Shown: positions 23,470 through 35,299 of the stretch, piece by piece
How the letters are laid out: each line of letters begins with the position of its first letter
How positions within the stretch are numbered: position 1 is the first letter of the stretch
Assembly (NCBI GenBank): GCA_019787685.1
Contig: JAHNUO010000003.1
Span: 1,178,001 to 1,242,000 of the forward strand
DNA from: Chiua virens
Taxonomy: Eukaryota > Basidiomycota > Agaricomycetes > Boletales > Boletaceae
DNA: 64,000 nt
Direction: 5' to 3'
The notes under the pieces: generated by a model
The model's database searches: none
What the model was told of the DNA's origin: nothing
The model's input: only the letters and a program-made list of their open reading frames with translations
Program-made: the position numbers and the translations under genes

Positions 23470-23880
23470 TCGACCAGAAACTCATTGAATAATACACAAT
23501 TCATTTATACAGTACCCATGTGGCAAGACATGCTTTCCCTTGCGCCATAGTCTACTACCAGTAACCAAAATGGAGAAGAGGCTAGTCAGTCACTGGTATG
23601 TACATTCTTTCTAGAAATACGTTTGGGGTTTGCAGCATCCCTGCAGCAACCCAGGTTGTGAGGCAGGACCCAAAGAAATTAGAGTGACAACTCACTTGGC
23701 ATAGGAAATTCCTAGAGTATGTGTCACATTTGACTGCTGAGCATGCAAAATATGTCTAGGTGGCTTCCTTGACCACCACCTTTCCTACACCAACTCAAAC
23801 CCAACAATTTGCTCTTCTACTACCCTTTTCCTTTTGTCACATGACAATGAAAGGTACCCCTCAGGGGGTTGGCCCCCAGC
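23470..23880 (-). repeat. Right arm of the long inverted repeat
   Basis: Reverse complement of 22297-22705 with a few substitutions and small indels near the outer end (GGGGTACC context). A short tandem CCTAGCAAGTTAT / CCTAGCAAGTAAC lies just outside at 23927-23953. Confidence 0.85.
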
Positions 23881-25475
23881 GAATCAGGATTGGATTAGTT
23901 ATGCAAGTATCACCAATATATCAACCTCCTAGCAAGTTATCCTAGCAAGTAACAGTGCTATGGGTCTGGTCAATATTTCTCATGGAATATTCAGGCAATT
24001 GCACTACCATGTTGTACAGATGATAGATATACAATTTTACACAAGTGTGAGGAACATCAACTTCAGACCTAACAGACCCAATAGACACTACACCGTTTTG
24101 TACACTCTACTACACTTTTGATAAAACAGCTGCACTGGGCAACTGGAGGACATGGAACCCTATACTGAGACAAGATATGTTGTGACCCACAATGGGCCCA
24201 GAGCTATGATGGAATGGCAATTCTCACCCTAGGTCATTATCAGTCTCTTATTTGCTATTTCCCATGGTGGGGAGTGTTGCTAAGTAAGGCCCTGTGCTAC
24301 AAAGACAATCCACGGAACCCTATTCAGAGTGGTGTATGAGGAGTCATTGTCACCAACCTGCTCTATTTTTTCCATGTCATGGAGTTCTGCAAACCCATGT
24401 TTCATAGTGCTGTGGAACAGCTGGGGCCAGTTCATGTCTGATTCCTTGACCAATATTGTACATGGTCAAAGAGCACTATGTGTGATGACACAAACCTCTG
24501 CAGTCATCCTGTGGCATTGGGAGCACCTTGACACAGTGAGTTGTGTGTGGTATTATTACATCACAAATTGAATGCCTAACATAAAAAAATTGGAAGTATG
24601 TGAATTGAAGCACTTTGGCCAAGAGTGGAATGGGAAGTTAACATGCTGGAATGTGGAGGCTATGCCTACCCTTCATTTGATACAATGTGCCATCTGTGTC
24701 TTCAGAGATTGGTTCAACCGTCTGTATTGCATTGTCAAAGACCTGTCACCACTGGACAGTATATTCATGTCAATTATGATTTGACCTTCACAGATGCACT
24801 CACTGATATGACAATGAGCATGTTGACAAGGAGGGAGAAGCTTAAGTGGAACCAGCTGATGACACAGATACTAATGGAGAAGGGGAGGAAGACCCATATG
24901 GAGACAGGTGAATAGGAACTTCACATAATGTATATTTCCATATATGTAACACAGAAAGTATTGTATTCTCGTCCTAAATCGTGTTATTGAATGTATTTTA
25001 CATACATGTTTATTGTCAAAGTGCACTGGGGTACAAGTATCAAACCAATCATCCCATACAACCACTGATTTCCCACTGGGCTTCCTCTTTTTACCAACCA
25101 GTATGTTTCCAATAGATACATCCTGGATACATTGATTCACTAACTGATTAATCTCATGCATAGTATTCAATCTGAAATCTGCCCCCACATTGTGCATAAG
25201 CATTGTGACATAAACACCACTCTGGTATAGGTGTTCCTGCTTCCAGCATGTGAAGCATGTCATCTATATTAGATGCAATAACACATGCCCTACCTTCATG
25301 GGTGACATGGGCAGATGAACATCAAGGCACCCCACTATGTGGGAATTATGAGAATATGTTCAAGATATTTGATACCTTGGCATGATTTTGGATGACATGT
25401 TGGTGCACATCCTTAACATTCCCATCGCATCGGACAGGACTTGGCTTCACCGTGTATTTGCAGAGATGTGGAGAA
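23881..25475. other. Unassigned region with short open frames
   Basis: No recognised family. The longest frames are about 80-130 codons: 24329-24571 and 24625-24915 on plus, and 25263-24871 on minus. The last is rich in His and Cys (MTCFTCWKQEH at its start). They may be exons of a decayed transposon gene. I cannot assign a function. Confidence 0.25.
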
Positions 25476-25712
25476 TGTCTTAGATGCAGTGAGTGCGTAT
25501 CAACCCCTCTTTATGTACTTTGTTTCAGCCACTACAATATTTGTTAGTGTATCTACCTACTGTATTTAGCGTTGGAGTTCGATGTAGTGACTGCTTCAGT
25601 CTCTTACATCGAACTCCAGGTATGTGGTTGCATCAGACTCCCAATTTAATCAGACTCCCACTTTACAGTCTCTTACATCGAACTCCAGCTGCCCAGTGCA
25701 GTTGTTTTATCA
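25476..25712 (+). repeat. 5' LTR of Copia family D
   Basis: Starts TGTCTTAGATGCAGTGAG and ends GTTGTTTTATCA. It is directly followed by GGTGATGAGCC and a Copia Gag frame, so it is a 5' LTR. Solo relatives in reverse lie at 16490-16671 and 28724-28957. An internal run is duplicated: TCTTACATCGAACTCCAG occurs twice, near 25604 and 25671. Confidence 0.75.
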
Positions 25713-25723
25713 GGTGATGAGCC

Positions 25724-27360
25724 GTGCGCTTTGAGCGCTCCCAACAGCCTTTTCGCTTTCTCACCTGCCCTAAACAACATCCACTAAGGCCTGGAAGGCG
25801 CAGCAGAAGGCTGGCAGTCACTTCGTCACCTATGACGAGTTTTTCTGAATCAGGAAGTGTCCTGATGAGTCCTTCCCAGCCCAAGCTGCTCGAGTTGAGG
25901 ACTCTATGCTTCGCATTGAGGACCTTCACACACCTCATTAACAAACTCGACAACGACAAACTCACCTGCATGGCCATGATTCGCTCGCTTTGGCATGAGT
26001 TCAACTACTTCATCTCTTCCCTCGCTCTCTTGACCGACTTAGACAAGGTCAAGGTCAAAGCGGTGTTCCAGTCAGAGGAAATCAACCGTCGCCCTCGCCC
26101 TGATGCCCTCTCCACCACTCCTGCCGACTCTGCGCTCTCTCATCTTCATCTTCTGGCTGTTCGTGCGCTCCCAATGCGCCCTGTTCGTTCTGCCATAAGC
26201 CAGGACACTGCCAGTGCAAGTGCTTTACGCTCCAGAGAGCGAACAAGTACTACAAGACGCAGAAGACTGCTCCCAAACGCTCTGAACAGGCCCAGGCAGC
26301 GACTCTGTCGCCCCTAGCCCCTCAGGACGTCGTGGAACGCACTGGCAATGCAAGTCTTCGTTCCAGCGATCCTTGTGATCCATCCTCACCGCTCCTACTC
26401 GATGCTGACCATGACTGGAATGCAGCCTCGGGGGCCACTTCTCATATGACGCCCCATCGTCATTGGCTGCGCAACTATACCCCCAAACGCGTCCTGGGCC
26501 AGCGTTACAAGGGTCGTCGAGTCGCCCAGGGCTTTTCCCAGCAACCTGGATTCGACTATCTTGAGGTATTCGCTCCTACTGTGCGCATCCCCACTCTTCG
26601 CATCATCCTTGTTCTTGCTGTGATCCACAACCTCCATCTGTGGTCTGTTGACGTCTACATGGAGCAGCTCATGGCTTTGCAGAAGGTGATCCGAAGCGAA
26701 CTGTTTGTTTGCTCAAGAAAGCGTTGTGTCATATATCACAGGCACCAGATACGGCGGAAACCGATGGAATCGCAAAAAGGGGTCCGCTCTCGAGACTCTG
26801 GGTATTCCCAGACCTACTCTGATGCTGCTGTCTATATGTTCGTTCGAGACACGGACGACATGACCTTGGCATCCAAGTCCCTGGAAGCAACCAAGCAGGC
26901 CGTCGCAGATCTGGGTAAACACCTCAAATTGCGCGATCTGGGCCCTACCACAGAGATCCTGGGCATTAAGATCGATCGCAATCGTTTCAAGCGCTCCTTG
27001 ACGCTCTCCCAGCCTCAGTACTGCGTCGACATGCCGTCTTGCTTTACCATGGCTGACTGCAAGCCTGTCACGACTCCCATGGAGCCTGGTTTCTGCTTAT
27101 CGCGCGAGCAGAGTCCCAGAACGACCGACGAGCGCAATTTCATGCCTTATGTCGATTATGGTGGCGCCATTCAATGGCTCACTACAGTACCTGTCCTGTG
27201 CGACTCGACCAGACATTGCCTTTGCAGTCAGTCAGCTCGCATCCTTTACCTCTGACCCATTAGCATCACTTATTCCCCTCATCCGACGTCTTCAGAGCTC
27301 TTCTTCAGCACGTTCTCTGAAGCAAACCATGGTGGTTGCAAGGACTCTGTCCACCAGCGC
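25724..27360 (+). pseudogene. Copia family D Gag-protease joined to RT by deletion
   Basis: Gag runs 25724-26317, with LTCMAMIRSLWHEFNYFISS. A shifted frame shows the zinc knuckle C-S-F-C-H-K-P-G-H-C-Q-C-K-C near 26190. At 26332 a 307-codon frame begins and contains the protease motif WNAASGATSHMT near 26420. About 100 bp later it jumps straight to RT with YKGRRVAQGFSQQPGFDYLE and ILVLAVIHNLHLWSVDVY. The integrase is entirely absent. RT continues with ADLGKHLKLRDLGPTTEIL and LSQPQYCVDMPSCFTMADCK to the RNase H entry, where the frame shifts near 27180. The deletion joins open frames without breaking them, but the joint protein cannot integrate. Confidence 0.8.
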
Positions 27361-27362
27361 AT

Positions 27363-27522
27363 TTAGAATGACTAAATGTTGAGTGAGACAGATATCGGGA
27401 CACTACATAACCAGAGGTAAATTGGGTGCTGAGGACACTGGAGCTGTGCTTGTAAGCAAGACACAGGTTTATGTTCTCAAATGAAAAAGGAACATATATA
27501 GATCACAGAAGGTCCAGGGTCA
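27363..27522 (-). repeat. Fragment of family-B 3' LTR
   Basis: In reverse it matches the middle of the LTR at 13269-13855 (CCTGTGTCTTGCTTACAAGC region). It joins directly to sequence equivalent to about 13210, so the purine tract and LTR start were deleted together. Confidence 0.65.
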
Positions 27523-27660
27523 AGTGAAGTCAAAGCATGAACAAAGCATGAGTGGAGGTGATGGATGTGTAAGGTTTGATTTTGGAGTGTGGGTGATGTG
27601 CTCTGTATCTAAAGTCTGGCAGATAGCTGTTTCATTCCTTAACCAATAATTTTTAGAATG

Positions 27661-27966
27661 ATGTGTGATATCAGCAGCATCAAGGAGTGGGACAACATGT
27701 GTCTCAAGGAGTGCAATGAGGACAGTGATGAGCTGTTCGACACTAAGGCGCCAGAAACAGTGATGATGGATGAAGGTGCAGAAGTGGAGAAGTGGAGGAA
27801 GGCTGAGCAGGCTGAGCAGACACACAAAGCTCAAGAGGTGAGGCATGAGGGAGAGGAAGCAGAGAAGGCAAGGAGGGCTGTGGAGGAGCAGAGGAAAGCA
27901 GAGAAGCATGAGGCATGAGCGGTTGAGGAGGCCAAGAACAGGTTCAGTGGCTCAGAAGTGTCAGGT
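27661..27966 (+). pseudogene. Antisense coiled-coil ORF of family B, copy 2
   Basis: ATG at 27661 opens MCDISSIKEWDNMCLKEC, then an Ala/Glu/Lys/Arg-rich stretch with heptad-like spacing (EEAEKARRAVEEQRKAEKHE). It is the counterpart of 13079-12810 and remains open for 85 codons before a stop at 27916. The Cys-rich cluster of copy 1 is deleted here. Conservation of start and coiled coil across two copies suggests the antisense gene was genuinely coding. Confidence 0.6.
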
Positions 27967-27999
27967 TAGGTTACAGGAGGTCCTTATTCCCCTCTCAGG

Positions 28000-28540
28000 C
28001 TAGATGTCCCAGCATCTAGCAGCAGAGGTGGACAGAGGGAGTGAGGAGGTATGAAAGGAGGAGGGAGTGAGTGAGTGCCTTTCAAAGTAATCCGGGAAAG
28101 AATGGTATATTTCACTGAGATTCCATGGAGTTGTCAATGTTGAGCAGTTGCCAGAGGGAACACCCAAAGGTGTAGAGTTGAGCTCATATGTATTAGCATC
28201 CATGTTCAAGTGAATGGAAAAAGGTACTGTCCATAACTCGTCACTCAACAGAGTGTTAGTGAGTAGATCAGTAGTATCCAAGAATCAAGAAAACAGGGAG
28301 ACCCAACAGAAGTGCATGGAGTGTGGTCGGAGTGATCATAGGGTAAGGTTGAAGGAGTTTCATGAGGAGGTCAGGGTCATGGAGATGAAAGTCAGGGTAA
28401 TAGAGATGAGAGTTGGAGTGAATGGAGTTCTGAGGAGTGGAGGGGTAGGGAGTATCAAGGTGAAGAATCATGTCCTCAAATTCTCTTGGAGTGACAAGAA
28501 GAAAGGAGGTGATGACATGTACTAAAGTTCATGAGGTCCA
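28000..28540 (-). pseudogene. Second sense ORF relic of family B, copy 2
   Basis: Minus-strand frame 28281-28000 starts MDTTDLLTNTLLSDELWTV and contains SIHLNMDANTYELNSTPLG. It corresponds to 11700-12030 in copy 1. The upstream part (28540-28281) is broken. Function unknown. Confidence 0.45.
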
Positions 28541-28723
28541 GAGTGTCAAAAAGACTGAATGTGTTGGTTCTGAATGTACTCCTTGTTGTGTAGCAGAAGG
28601 TAATGCTCCTTCATAATACATGGAGTTGCTCATGTAGCATGGGGCTTCATAGAGCGAGAAGCAGACTTGGGGCAGTCCTTAGCCTTCTGTCCTGGGAGGC
28701 CATAGAAAATGCATAGGAAGAGG

Positions 28724-28957
28724 TGATAAAACAACTGCACCAGGCAGCTGGAGTTCGATGTAAGAGACTTTAAATTGGGAGTCTGATGCGACCACATACC
28801 TGGAGTTCAATGTAAGAGACTGAAGAAGTCACTACATTGAACTCCAAGGCTAAATACAGTAGGTAGATACACTAAGAAATACTGTAGTGGCTGAAACTCT
28901 AAGTCAGTATGACAAAGCACATAAAGAGGGATTGATGCGCAATCACTGCATCTAACA
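28724..28957 (-). repeat. Solo LTR, Copia family D, TSD AGAGG
   Basis: On plus it reads TGATAAAACAACTGC ... GCATCTAACA and is flanked by AGAGG (28719-28723 and 28958-28962). 234 bp. It is inserted in family-B copy 2 between Gag and the second ORF. Confidence 0.9.
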
Positions 28958-30486
28958 AGAGGTACAAACATCTTTGATGTTCAACAGAGATGAGTTTACC
29001 ATCTTCACCAAGTGGTGATTCAGGTTCTTGGGGTGTGAAGGTATATTCTTGGTAGGATTCAGAGATAGGAGGTGGTACGGGTGCAGAGTTTCTGGAGGAT
29101 TGTGTGGAGGCATGATTAATCTCGGAGTTGCATTCCCAATGGTGAGCATTGATGGCTTGCACCATGTTTTGCCTATGTGAGAGATTTTGTCATATACCGC
29201 TCCATTCTCTGTTTCTCTTAGACAATAACTCCAGGTCAATCTACCTCAGGATGCAACTCTGTGATCCCAGACCTCTGTTATGTATACATGTTTCCTCTTT
29301 CATTTTAGTACATAACCTGTGTCTTGCTTATGAGCACAGCTCCAGCTTCCTCAGTACCCAACTTACCTCTGGTTATCTTGTTTCCTGATCTCCTGTCTTA
29401 CTCAGAATTAGTCATTCTCCATTTCTCCGTTTCTCCATATTACTCATCTCCTTGCTCCATGACTAATCATTATGTTTTCTCTGAGTATATAAACCCTAGT
29501 TACTTCGATTGTAACTTTAGTTGGAATATTAGTTTATTTGTATGACTCACTTGGAACACTCCAAGAAGTCCTTGATGGTCTTCACTCTGCTCAACTCCAC
29601 TTTATGTGTTGAGTCTTACATCTATCTCTGTTCTCTGCACATTTGAAATATAGGGACAGACTGTGACAAGGGCACACCACATACGGTGAAGCCAAGTCCT
29701 GTCTGACACTACAAATCCAGAGATCCAGAGTTGGCTACCTGTGAGTCGCATGGTCTCTAACAGATTTCATCTTTGATGTGGTTTGGCAGACCATTGTAGA
29801 AATGGGTACAGAGTGTACCTTCTCCATAACCATAGACTTGAGTAGCTAAGCAGTTAAACTCCACTATGTATTTGTTGATTCTTTGTCCATCACTCATGGA
29901 CAGATTTCGGAGTTTGTACTCTGTGTCTCTGACTGAATTGTGTGGACCAAAGTTTGTCTAGAGTTCCAGGATGAAGTTGGTGTAGCAATCTTTCCAAAGA
30001 GGATGGGAGATGGAGGGGTTGGATTTGAGAAGGTCAGGCTCACACTACTCAAGGGCAATCCTTTTAGATAAGACAGTGCAAATGTGACTTTGGCATGGTC
30101 TAAGTGAAAAGCCTTAGGATAGTCCTGGAAGTTCGACTCACATTGAATGAGAAAAACTCAAAGTTTGCAGGGGTTTGTCCTATCAAACTGATCAGGTTCT
30201 CTGACTTTAGTACAAGGGGAGGAGTTGGAGGAGGGGTGACAAGAGACGCGAGTGAGACTTTGAATTGCATTTGCCAGTTGTCCATAGGTATTGCCAGGGA
30301 TGAGTTCAATTTTGGGGTCAGAGGAATCATCTCTGGAGTTGGGTTCATCAGAGGGATGTCCCCTGGAGGAGCCCAGAATCCTTGGAGATTGATAATGGGA
30401 GGGTGGAGTTCATATACCCAGGAGTAGGGGCACTCAAGAGGCAGAGAATGTAATGTGTCGAGTGGAGAAACCTCAGAAATCTTCAA
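28958..30486 (-). pseudogene. Gag relic of family B, copy 2
   Basis: Minus-strand pieces equal to 10216-11260 of copy 1. Blocks include LVLKSENLISLIGQT near 30200 in one frame and, past the nested solo LTR, MVQAINAHHWECNSEINHAS near 29165. Several stops and two insertions break it. Confidence 0.65.
29188..29762 (+). repeat. Solo LTR, family B, TSD GATTT
   Basis: 575 bp from TGTCATATACC to GGTCTCTAACA, flanked by GATTT on both sides (29183-29187 and 29763-29767). It lies in the Gag of family-B copy 2 in the opposite orientation, so this family has inserted into itself. Confidence 0.9.
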
Positions 30487-30633
30487 TGACTTCAGGAGTT
30501 CGTTGATGACTAAGGAGGTTTCTGAGAGATTGTATGCAGGTAGTATCAGATAGATTTAGAGTGGAAATACCAGTGGTACTGGTCTGAGGGTGGGTGTGAG
30601 AGGACATAGGTTGTGAGGTAACTAATGACAAGC

Positions 30634-30644
30634 AGTCTGAATAT
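30634..30644 (-). other. Primer-binding site, family B
   Basis: On minus, ATATTCAGACT starts 2 nt (GT) after the LTR end. It is the exact complement of AGTCTGAATAT at 13612-13622 in the family-B LTR, just downstream of the TATA box. Confidence 0.7.
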
Positions 30645-30646
30645 AC

Positions 30647-30886
30647 TGTTAGAGACTATGTGAAGAGGTAGTCAACTCTGGAACTCTGGAGTTGTTTCAT
30701 CAGATGGAACTTGGCTTCACCATATGTGGTATGCCCTTGTCACAGTCTGTCCCTGTATTTATGGACCTGCAGAAAACAGAGGTTGAAGTAAGACTCAACA
30801 TATAAAGTGGAGTTGAGCAGAGTAAAGACTGTCAAGGTCTTCTCAGAGTGTTCAGAGTGATTCGTACAAATAAACTAATATTAAGC
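30647..30886 (-). repeat. Partial 5' LTR, family B copy 2
   Basis: The last about 240 bp of the LTR in reverse (TGTTAGAGACTATG on plus). It is truncated at about 30886, near the expected RNA start. Confidence 0.7.
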
Positions 30887-30889
30887 ATC

Positions 30890-33215
30890 TTGGTAATGAA
30901 GGCAAAGTTTCCTTTCCTACTCCACCTTCCCATGTTTATCAGAAATTTGGTCCTTCCATTCTATACTCAACAGAACACTATGAATCATTCAACCATGTTT
31001 TCTGTCTTTCATTAGTTTATAGCAACCATCAGGCACTAAGCCATGATGTATGTCAACTCTTTGCAGTGCAAGACCATGTGAAGCACATTATCACAGGTAA
31101 GCTCTGTGGCATAATTCATTGATTTGAACATGGGTCAAAGCAGGACCAACAATCACCAAACACATCAATGACCATCCCCATCAGTGTTGTCTACTCAGTT
31201 TTTCCAACAGAGTTTCCAGAAGTAGGCAAGTGCCTCTGAGTCTTGTCATTTCATTGCATTTTTATGACCCTCTGACATGATCCCTGCAGGTACTGCACAT
31301 TTGCTGACATGTAAAAACACAATCTGCCAGTAACATAGAAAGAGACACAGGCTGCTCATTGCCTTCAGTTGGCTCCTGCAGTGCTGAGGCCATGACTTGA
31401 AGAGAATCAGTTTTATCAAGTCATGTCATTTATAGCATTGGAGGGGACAAGCCCAGTGTGCAAAGTCACATCCTCATTAAGCATTCAAGCCATGACACCA
31501 GGTATCTGATTGGTATGGTTCAGGAGATTTTGGTCCCATTTAGAGAGGTGTATTGCTTCTCATGTTACCATTAGCCTTTTTGATTTTATCCCAAAATTAC
31601 ATCCTCAGTTTCATATACCATCCCTCAAATATCCAATGCCAAAAGATATTGTTGTCATTTCCCCAAACATAATCTCTGTTTTTAACTATGACCATGGTGC
31701 AGGACTCATGTGTAACTACTTCAGGATGTATGTCATTTGTTCTATCAACCTCCAACAAAATTGTATTAATGCACATTGCTCTGCCACCTGAGATATAGCT
31801 GAACAACAAGAGCAACTTATTGTCAATGTGTTTGCGCTTCATAATTATTAGCACCTTGAGGCTGTTTTACCAAAAGAAATCTACAACAAGATGTGACATG
31901 AATCATTTGTTGGCAGGAATTACACTGCTAAATGATTGCATGCTGCTGGTCTACTATGGTCCAGGAAGGGGAATTCCAATGACTTGGGCTCAGTTCCTAA
32001 TGTAAATACCACTTTATCTGCAGTAGCTGAGCAACCAGTGTTTGATTTTCACCCAACCAAGAAAACATGCCACACCACAAAAGGCAAAGGAAAGGAGGTG
32101 GCTGTACAGCTTGCCCCCAGTTGAGCCACTTGAGTGTACCACAGCCTCAGAAAGTGCTGTTCCTCAGGCTGGATCCTCTAGTTCCCATTCAGCATCCCAG
32201 TATTGTGCTGCCATCTTGGACCCATATTTCATATTCTATTCCAGGCAAGCATCATAGGCCACACAATCATGATAGTCCCTAATCAGTTACTAGTAGATCA
32301 CTGTGTTCCTGGTTACAAAACTTGAATCAAAGTTGCCATAGTAATCACAGTCCCACTTGCAAGTACAAACAACTACAAATACATGGAATTTGCCAATGCA
32401 ATGTGGCATGCCAACTTGCTGCCATAAATTCTCTCAAGCTCACTCCCCATGGATCATAGTCCCCCTCCTCTGCTTTGCCATGAGTCTCCTTTCTCAGTTC
32501 TAAGTTGACCAGGGAATAGGTGGAGGAACAACACCAAGGCATGGCCATGACCACCATGTTCATCAAGGTGCTGGCAGTGCTTCACTCTTCATGAGTTTGC
32601 TTGCCCATTCACCTGTAGCCAGGACTCATTTTTCATCTCAGTGGGGCTCTTAGCCACAGTTACCTCCTCAATACTCCCCTCAGACCTCACTGGAAGGCAT
32701 GCTGTCAAGTTTACACTGACCACCTTCATTGTCTAACATAGTGTACCAGTGTGCTACAAACACAGCAAGCACTTTGCAATGAGTATTTACAGGGAGCTCC
32801 ATATTGAGGATAATGCCCTCAATGACTTCACTAAGGTATGTGCTTACTAGTTGTCTGTTTTCACCTCAATTTGTTAACTAAGATCTACTAGCTTGATACA
32901 GATGAAAAACTCATTGCATTGTATGGCAAGCTTACTGCCACTAAGTATGCTAGGAAATGCAAGAATGTTTTGAGTTTTATTTGTTCAAAGTTATTCAAGG
33001 TAAGCTGATTCTGAGGCTTCTTTGACTCAATTACTACTCAACTAATGTCATTCAAGGATATCATGAAGTATCACATGTGTTCATGCCTCCTCTCTCTGAA
33101 TCTGACTAGCTACATCTCAGACCTCCTGGAGAATGTCAGGGTACACATGAGAGCAACAAGAAAATTTTGTGCTGACCAACTTCTTCTTAATTCAGGTTTT
33201 CATGAAGAACCACAT
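30890..33215. other. Unassigned, CpG-poor region with short plus-strand frames
   Basis: No family recognised. Short plus-strand frames lie at 31510-31791 and 32042-32282, with AG/GT-bounded breaks near 32840-33000 that resemble introns of a decayed gene. A block near 32750-32830 (CQCATNTASTLQ in one frame) gave no recognisable motif. Confidence 0.25.
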
Positions 33216-33440
33216 GGCACTGAAGATAATAAATCCTGGCTGAAGTGCAATACTCAGGGAAATTGAAATATAATGAAAGGGGGTGAAGGAATGTGATTCT
33301 GTTCGTCCCAGGGACTACACTAAGTTGAGTGGTCCAAGATGAATCCAGGGCAAATTCAGATTAAAACAGATGAAACAGTGAACATGGCAATCTGAATCCA
33401 GATTGAGAAAACATGAGGAAAAGAGGAAAAACAAATGTAA
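33216..33440 (-). repeat. Dispersed repeat, copy 1
   Basis: CTGAAGATAATAAATCCTGG through GAAAACATGAGGAAAAGAGG is found again at 52326-52565 in the same orientation with scattered differences. On the minus strand the second copy carries a TATAAAACTC box, so this may be an LTR fragment of an unidentified element. Confidence 0.6.
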
Positions 33441-33599
33441 ATATTTGCTCTTGAGGTCACAAATACATTAGATGAAATACCAACTAACAACCAGACTAAT
33501 GGTAACCTGTATGATCAATAAGTTCATCACAAACAAAGGATGGAAAATATCAATGACATGTCTCCACCACCTCAACTCAACATAAGTGAAGTTTAACAT

Positions 33600-34594
33600 T
33601 GGTGTGACATTAGTTTACTTTAGGTATGTAAACAAAGAAGTCAAAAATTATGTATCACATTGAGAATGATATGCTCATTTCAAAGGTTTCAATCAGAAAG
33701 CAGCAGGACTCCTGCAACCCTTAGAAATACTATCACTACCTTGGGAAGCTATCTTAGCAGATTTCATTACTGACCTCCCAATTTCACTCTCCTATGATTC
33801 CATTCTCACAATGATTGATCACTTCTCCAAAGAAGTTGAATTTATTCCATGTTACAAAACCTGTTCATCTATGGATCTCACTAAAATATTTCTTTCCCAC
33901 ATATAGAAACATCATAGCCTCTCTAAAACCATCATATTAGATAGAGGACTGCACTTACGAAAGACATATGTTCAGGGTTAAAAATAACACCCAAATTAAG
34001 TACCACTCATCATCCAAAAATGGACAGACAATCAGGACAAATGAATAGAGAAGTGCAACAATACATATGCATGTTCTGTGCTGAGAAGGACTCTACTTGG
34101 TCTGATTGGTTACCACTCACCCAATTCTCATACAACAGTAAAAAGTACACAGCCACTAAATTCTTACCATTCAAAATCACATGCTCCTATGTTCCCTAGG
34201 ATGGCAATTATACCTCATGATATGAAAAACACAGTGGACAGATCTAGATATGAACAACTATCTTATGCCATAGGAAATCAAGTATGGTTATTTACATAAA
34301 ATCTAAAAATAAAACAATACCCCAAATTCACAGACACTTGAAGTGAATTGGACCTCATGACATAATATCTATGCATGGACTAAATGCTGTAAAGCTTTGA
34401 CTTCCAAAAACTATTTGAATACACCCAGTTGTAAACATTCTCAGGTCAAACCTTATAAGGAACATTTACCCAATCAGCCAATTTAATTGGAGATGACCAA
34501 GAAGAAGATTTAAACGCAAAATACATCATTGACTCAAGAATAAAGGGTTGCCACCCAGAATATTGATGATGATGGAAGAACATGGGAACCACTT
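33600..34594 (+). pseudogene. Gypsy family C integrase relic (5' part)
   Basis: A decayed stretch that aligns with residues about 765-1130 of the intact element's Pol. Recognisable blocks are NKEVKNYVSH near 33630, KAAGLLQPLE near 33700, FITDLPISLSYDSILTMIDH near 33765-33825, and the EVEFIPCYKTCSSMDLTK region near 33833. Near 34580 DDDGRTWEPL is the chromodomain. There the sequence stops at a codon boundary where the DIRS-like element begins, and resumes at 41138. Many stops are present, and CpG is nearly absent. Confidence 0.75.
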
Positions 34595-34993
34595 ACAGTG
34601 ACTCCAAAAACTATTGCAATAACTAAATGCAATGCAGTGTGTGAGGTACATTGCAAACAAGGGTGAGAGTTTTGCTTAGGTTGGGTGGGATGAAAGAGTA
34701 CTCATGCTTGGCTACAAAATGGCCCTTTTGTCATGTGATTTGGTTCACAGGATCCCAAGATATGAATATTTAAAATCAATAACCCTGTTGCAATAGTTTT
34801 TGTACTTTTAATTTGAGATATAGGATCTCATATTTACTGGTGGATATTTGGTCTTGTTTGGTGCTACAAACAAAGATATACATGACTATATTATATCTGA
34901 GTTTGAAAATCTTCACACACTGTGTGACTTCATGCTTATATCACCATAAGATGTCTTTCTCCCCTTAGGAGAGAAATCAAGCTTTCTTGAGAT
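34595..34993 (+). repeat. Left inverted terminal repeat of DIRS-like element
   Basis: About 400 bp starting (A)CAGTGACTCCAAAAAC. The reverse complement is at 40735-41135 at roughly 85-90 percent identity by eye. Landmarks are TTTTGTACTTTTAATTTGAG and CACACACTGTGTGACTTCATG. A single TA may be duplicated at the junctions, or there may be no duplication at all. Confidence 0.85.
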
Positions 34994-35299
34994 ACTGTCA
35001 TATTCAAAGGAGTTTGGGTTCAGAGAATGTATAGACCATGTCACAGAACCACATCACCACTTATTATGCCATTAGTGGATCTTTTAAGAGGATACTTGAC
35101 ATCATTATCTTGTTGAAATATCTTTATTGTTCGTTATGTGACTCAAGGGGAGAGAGAGAGAGAGTATTCTAGCCATGTGTGGGCGAAGGCATGGAGCGCC
35201 TTCTGGTAGCGATCTGAGAACCTGGGAACCCAAGTGTCAGCTGCATTCCCCAGATGCTAGGATGGCCTGACACAACAAGATGGCACTTGGATCCCAGGT

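Larger units (their letters stand above)
27363..30886 (-). mobile_element. Family-B retroelement copy 2, with nested solo LTRs
   Basis: Minus-strand copy of the family seen at 10104-13855. From its 5' end: partial LTR (30886-30647), primer-binding site (30644-30634), Gag (about 30486-28960), sense ORF (28540-28000), antisense ORF on the plus strand (27661-27966) and an LTR fragment (27522-27363). The purine tract and first part of the 3' LTR are deleted. A family-B solo LTR (29188-29762) and a Copia-D solo LTR (28724-28957) lie within it, each with its own duplication. RT and integrase are again absent, so both family-B copies are non-autonomous. Confidence 0.75.

Noticed and set aside
35148..35166. 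GA-rich microsatellite as a regulatory site
   Set aside because: Only a short GAGAGA run, with nothing around it to suggest function.
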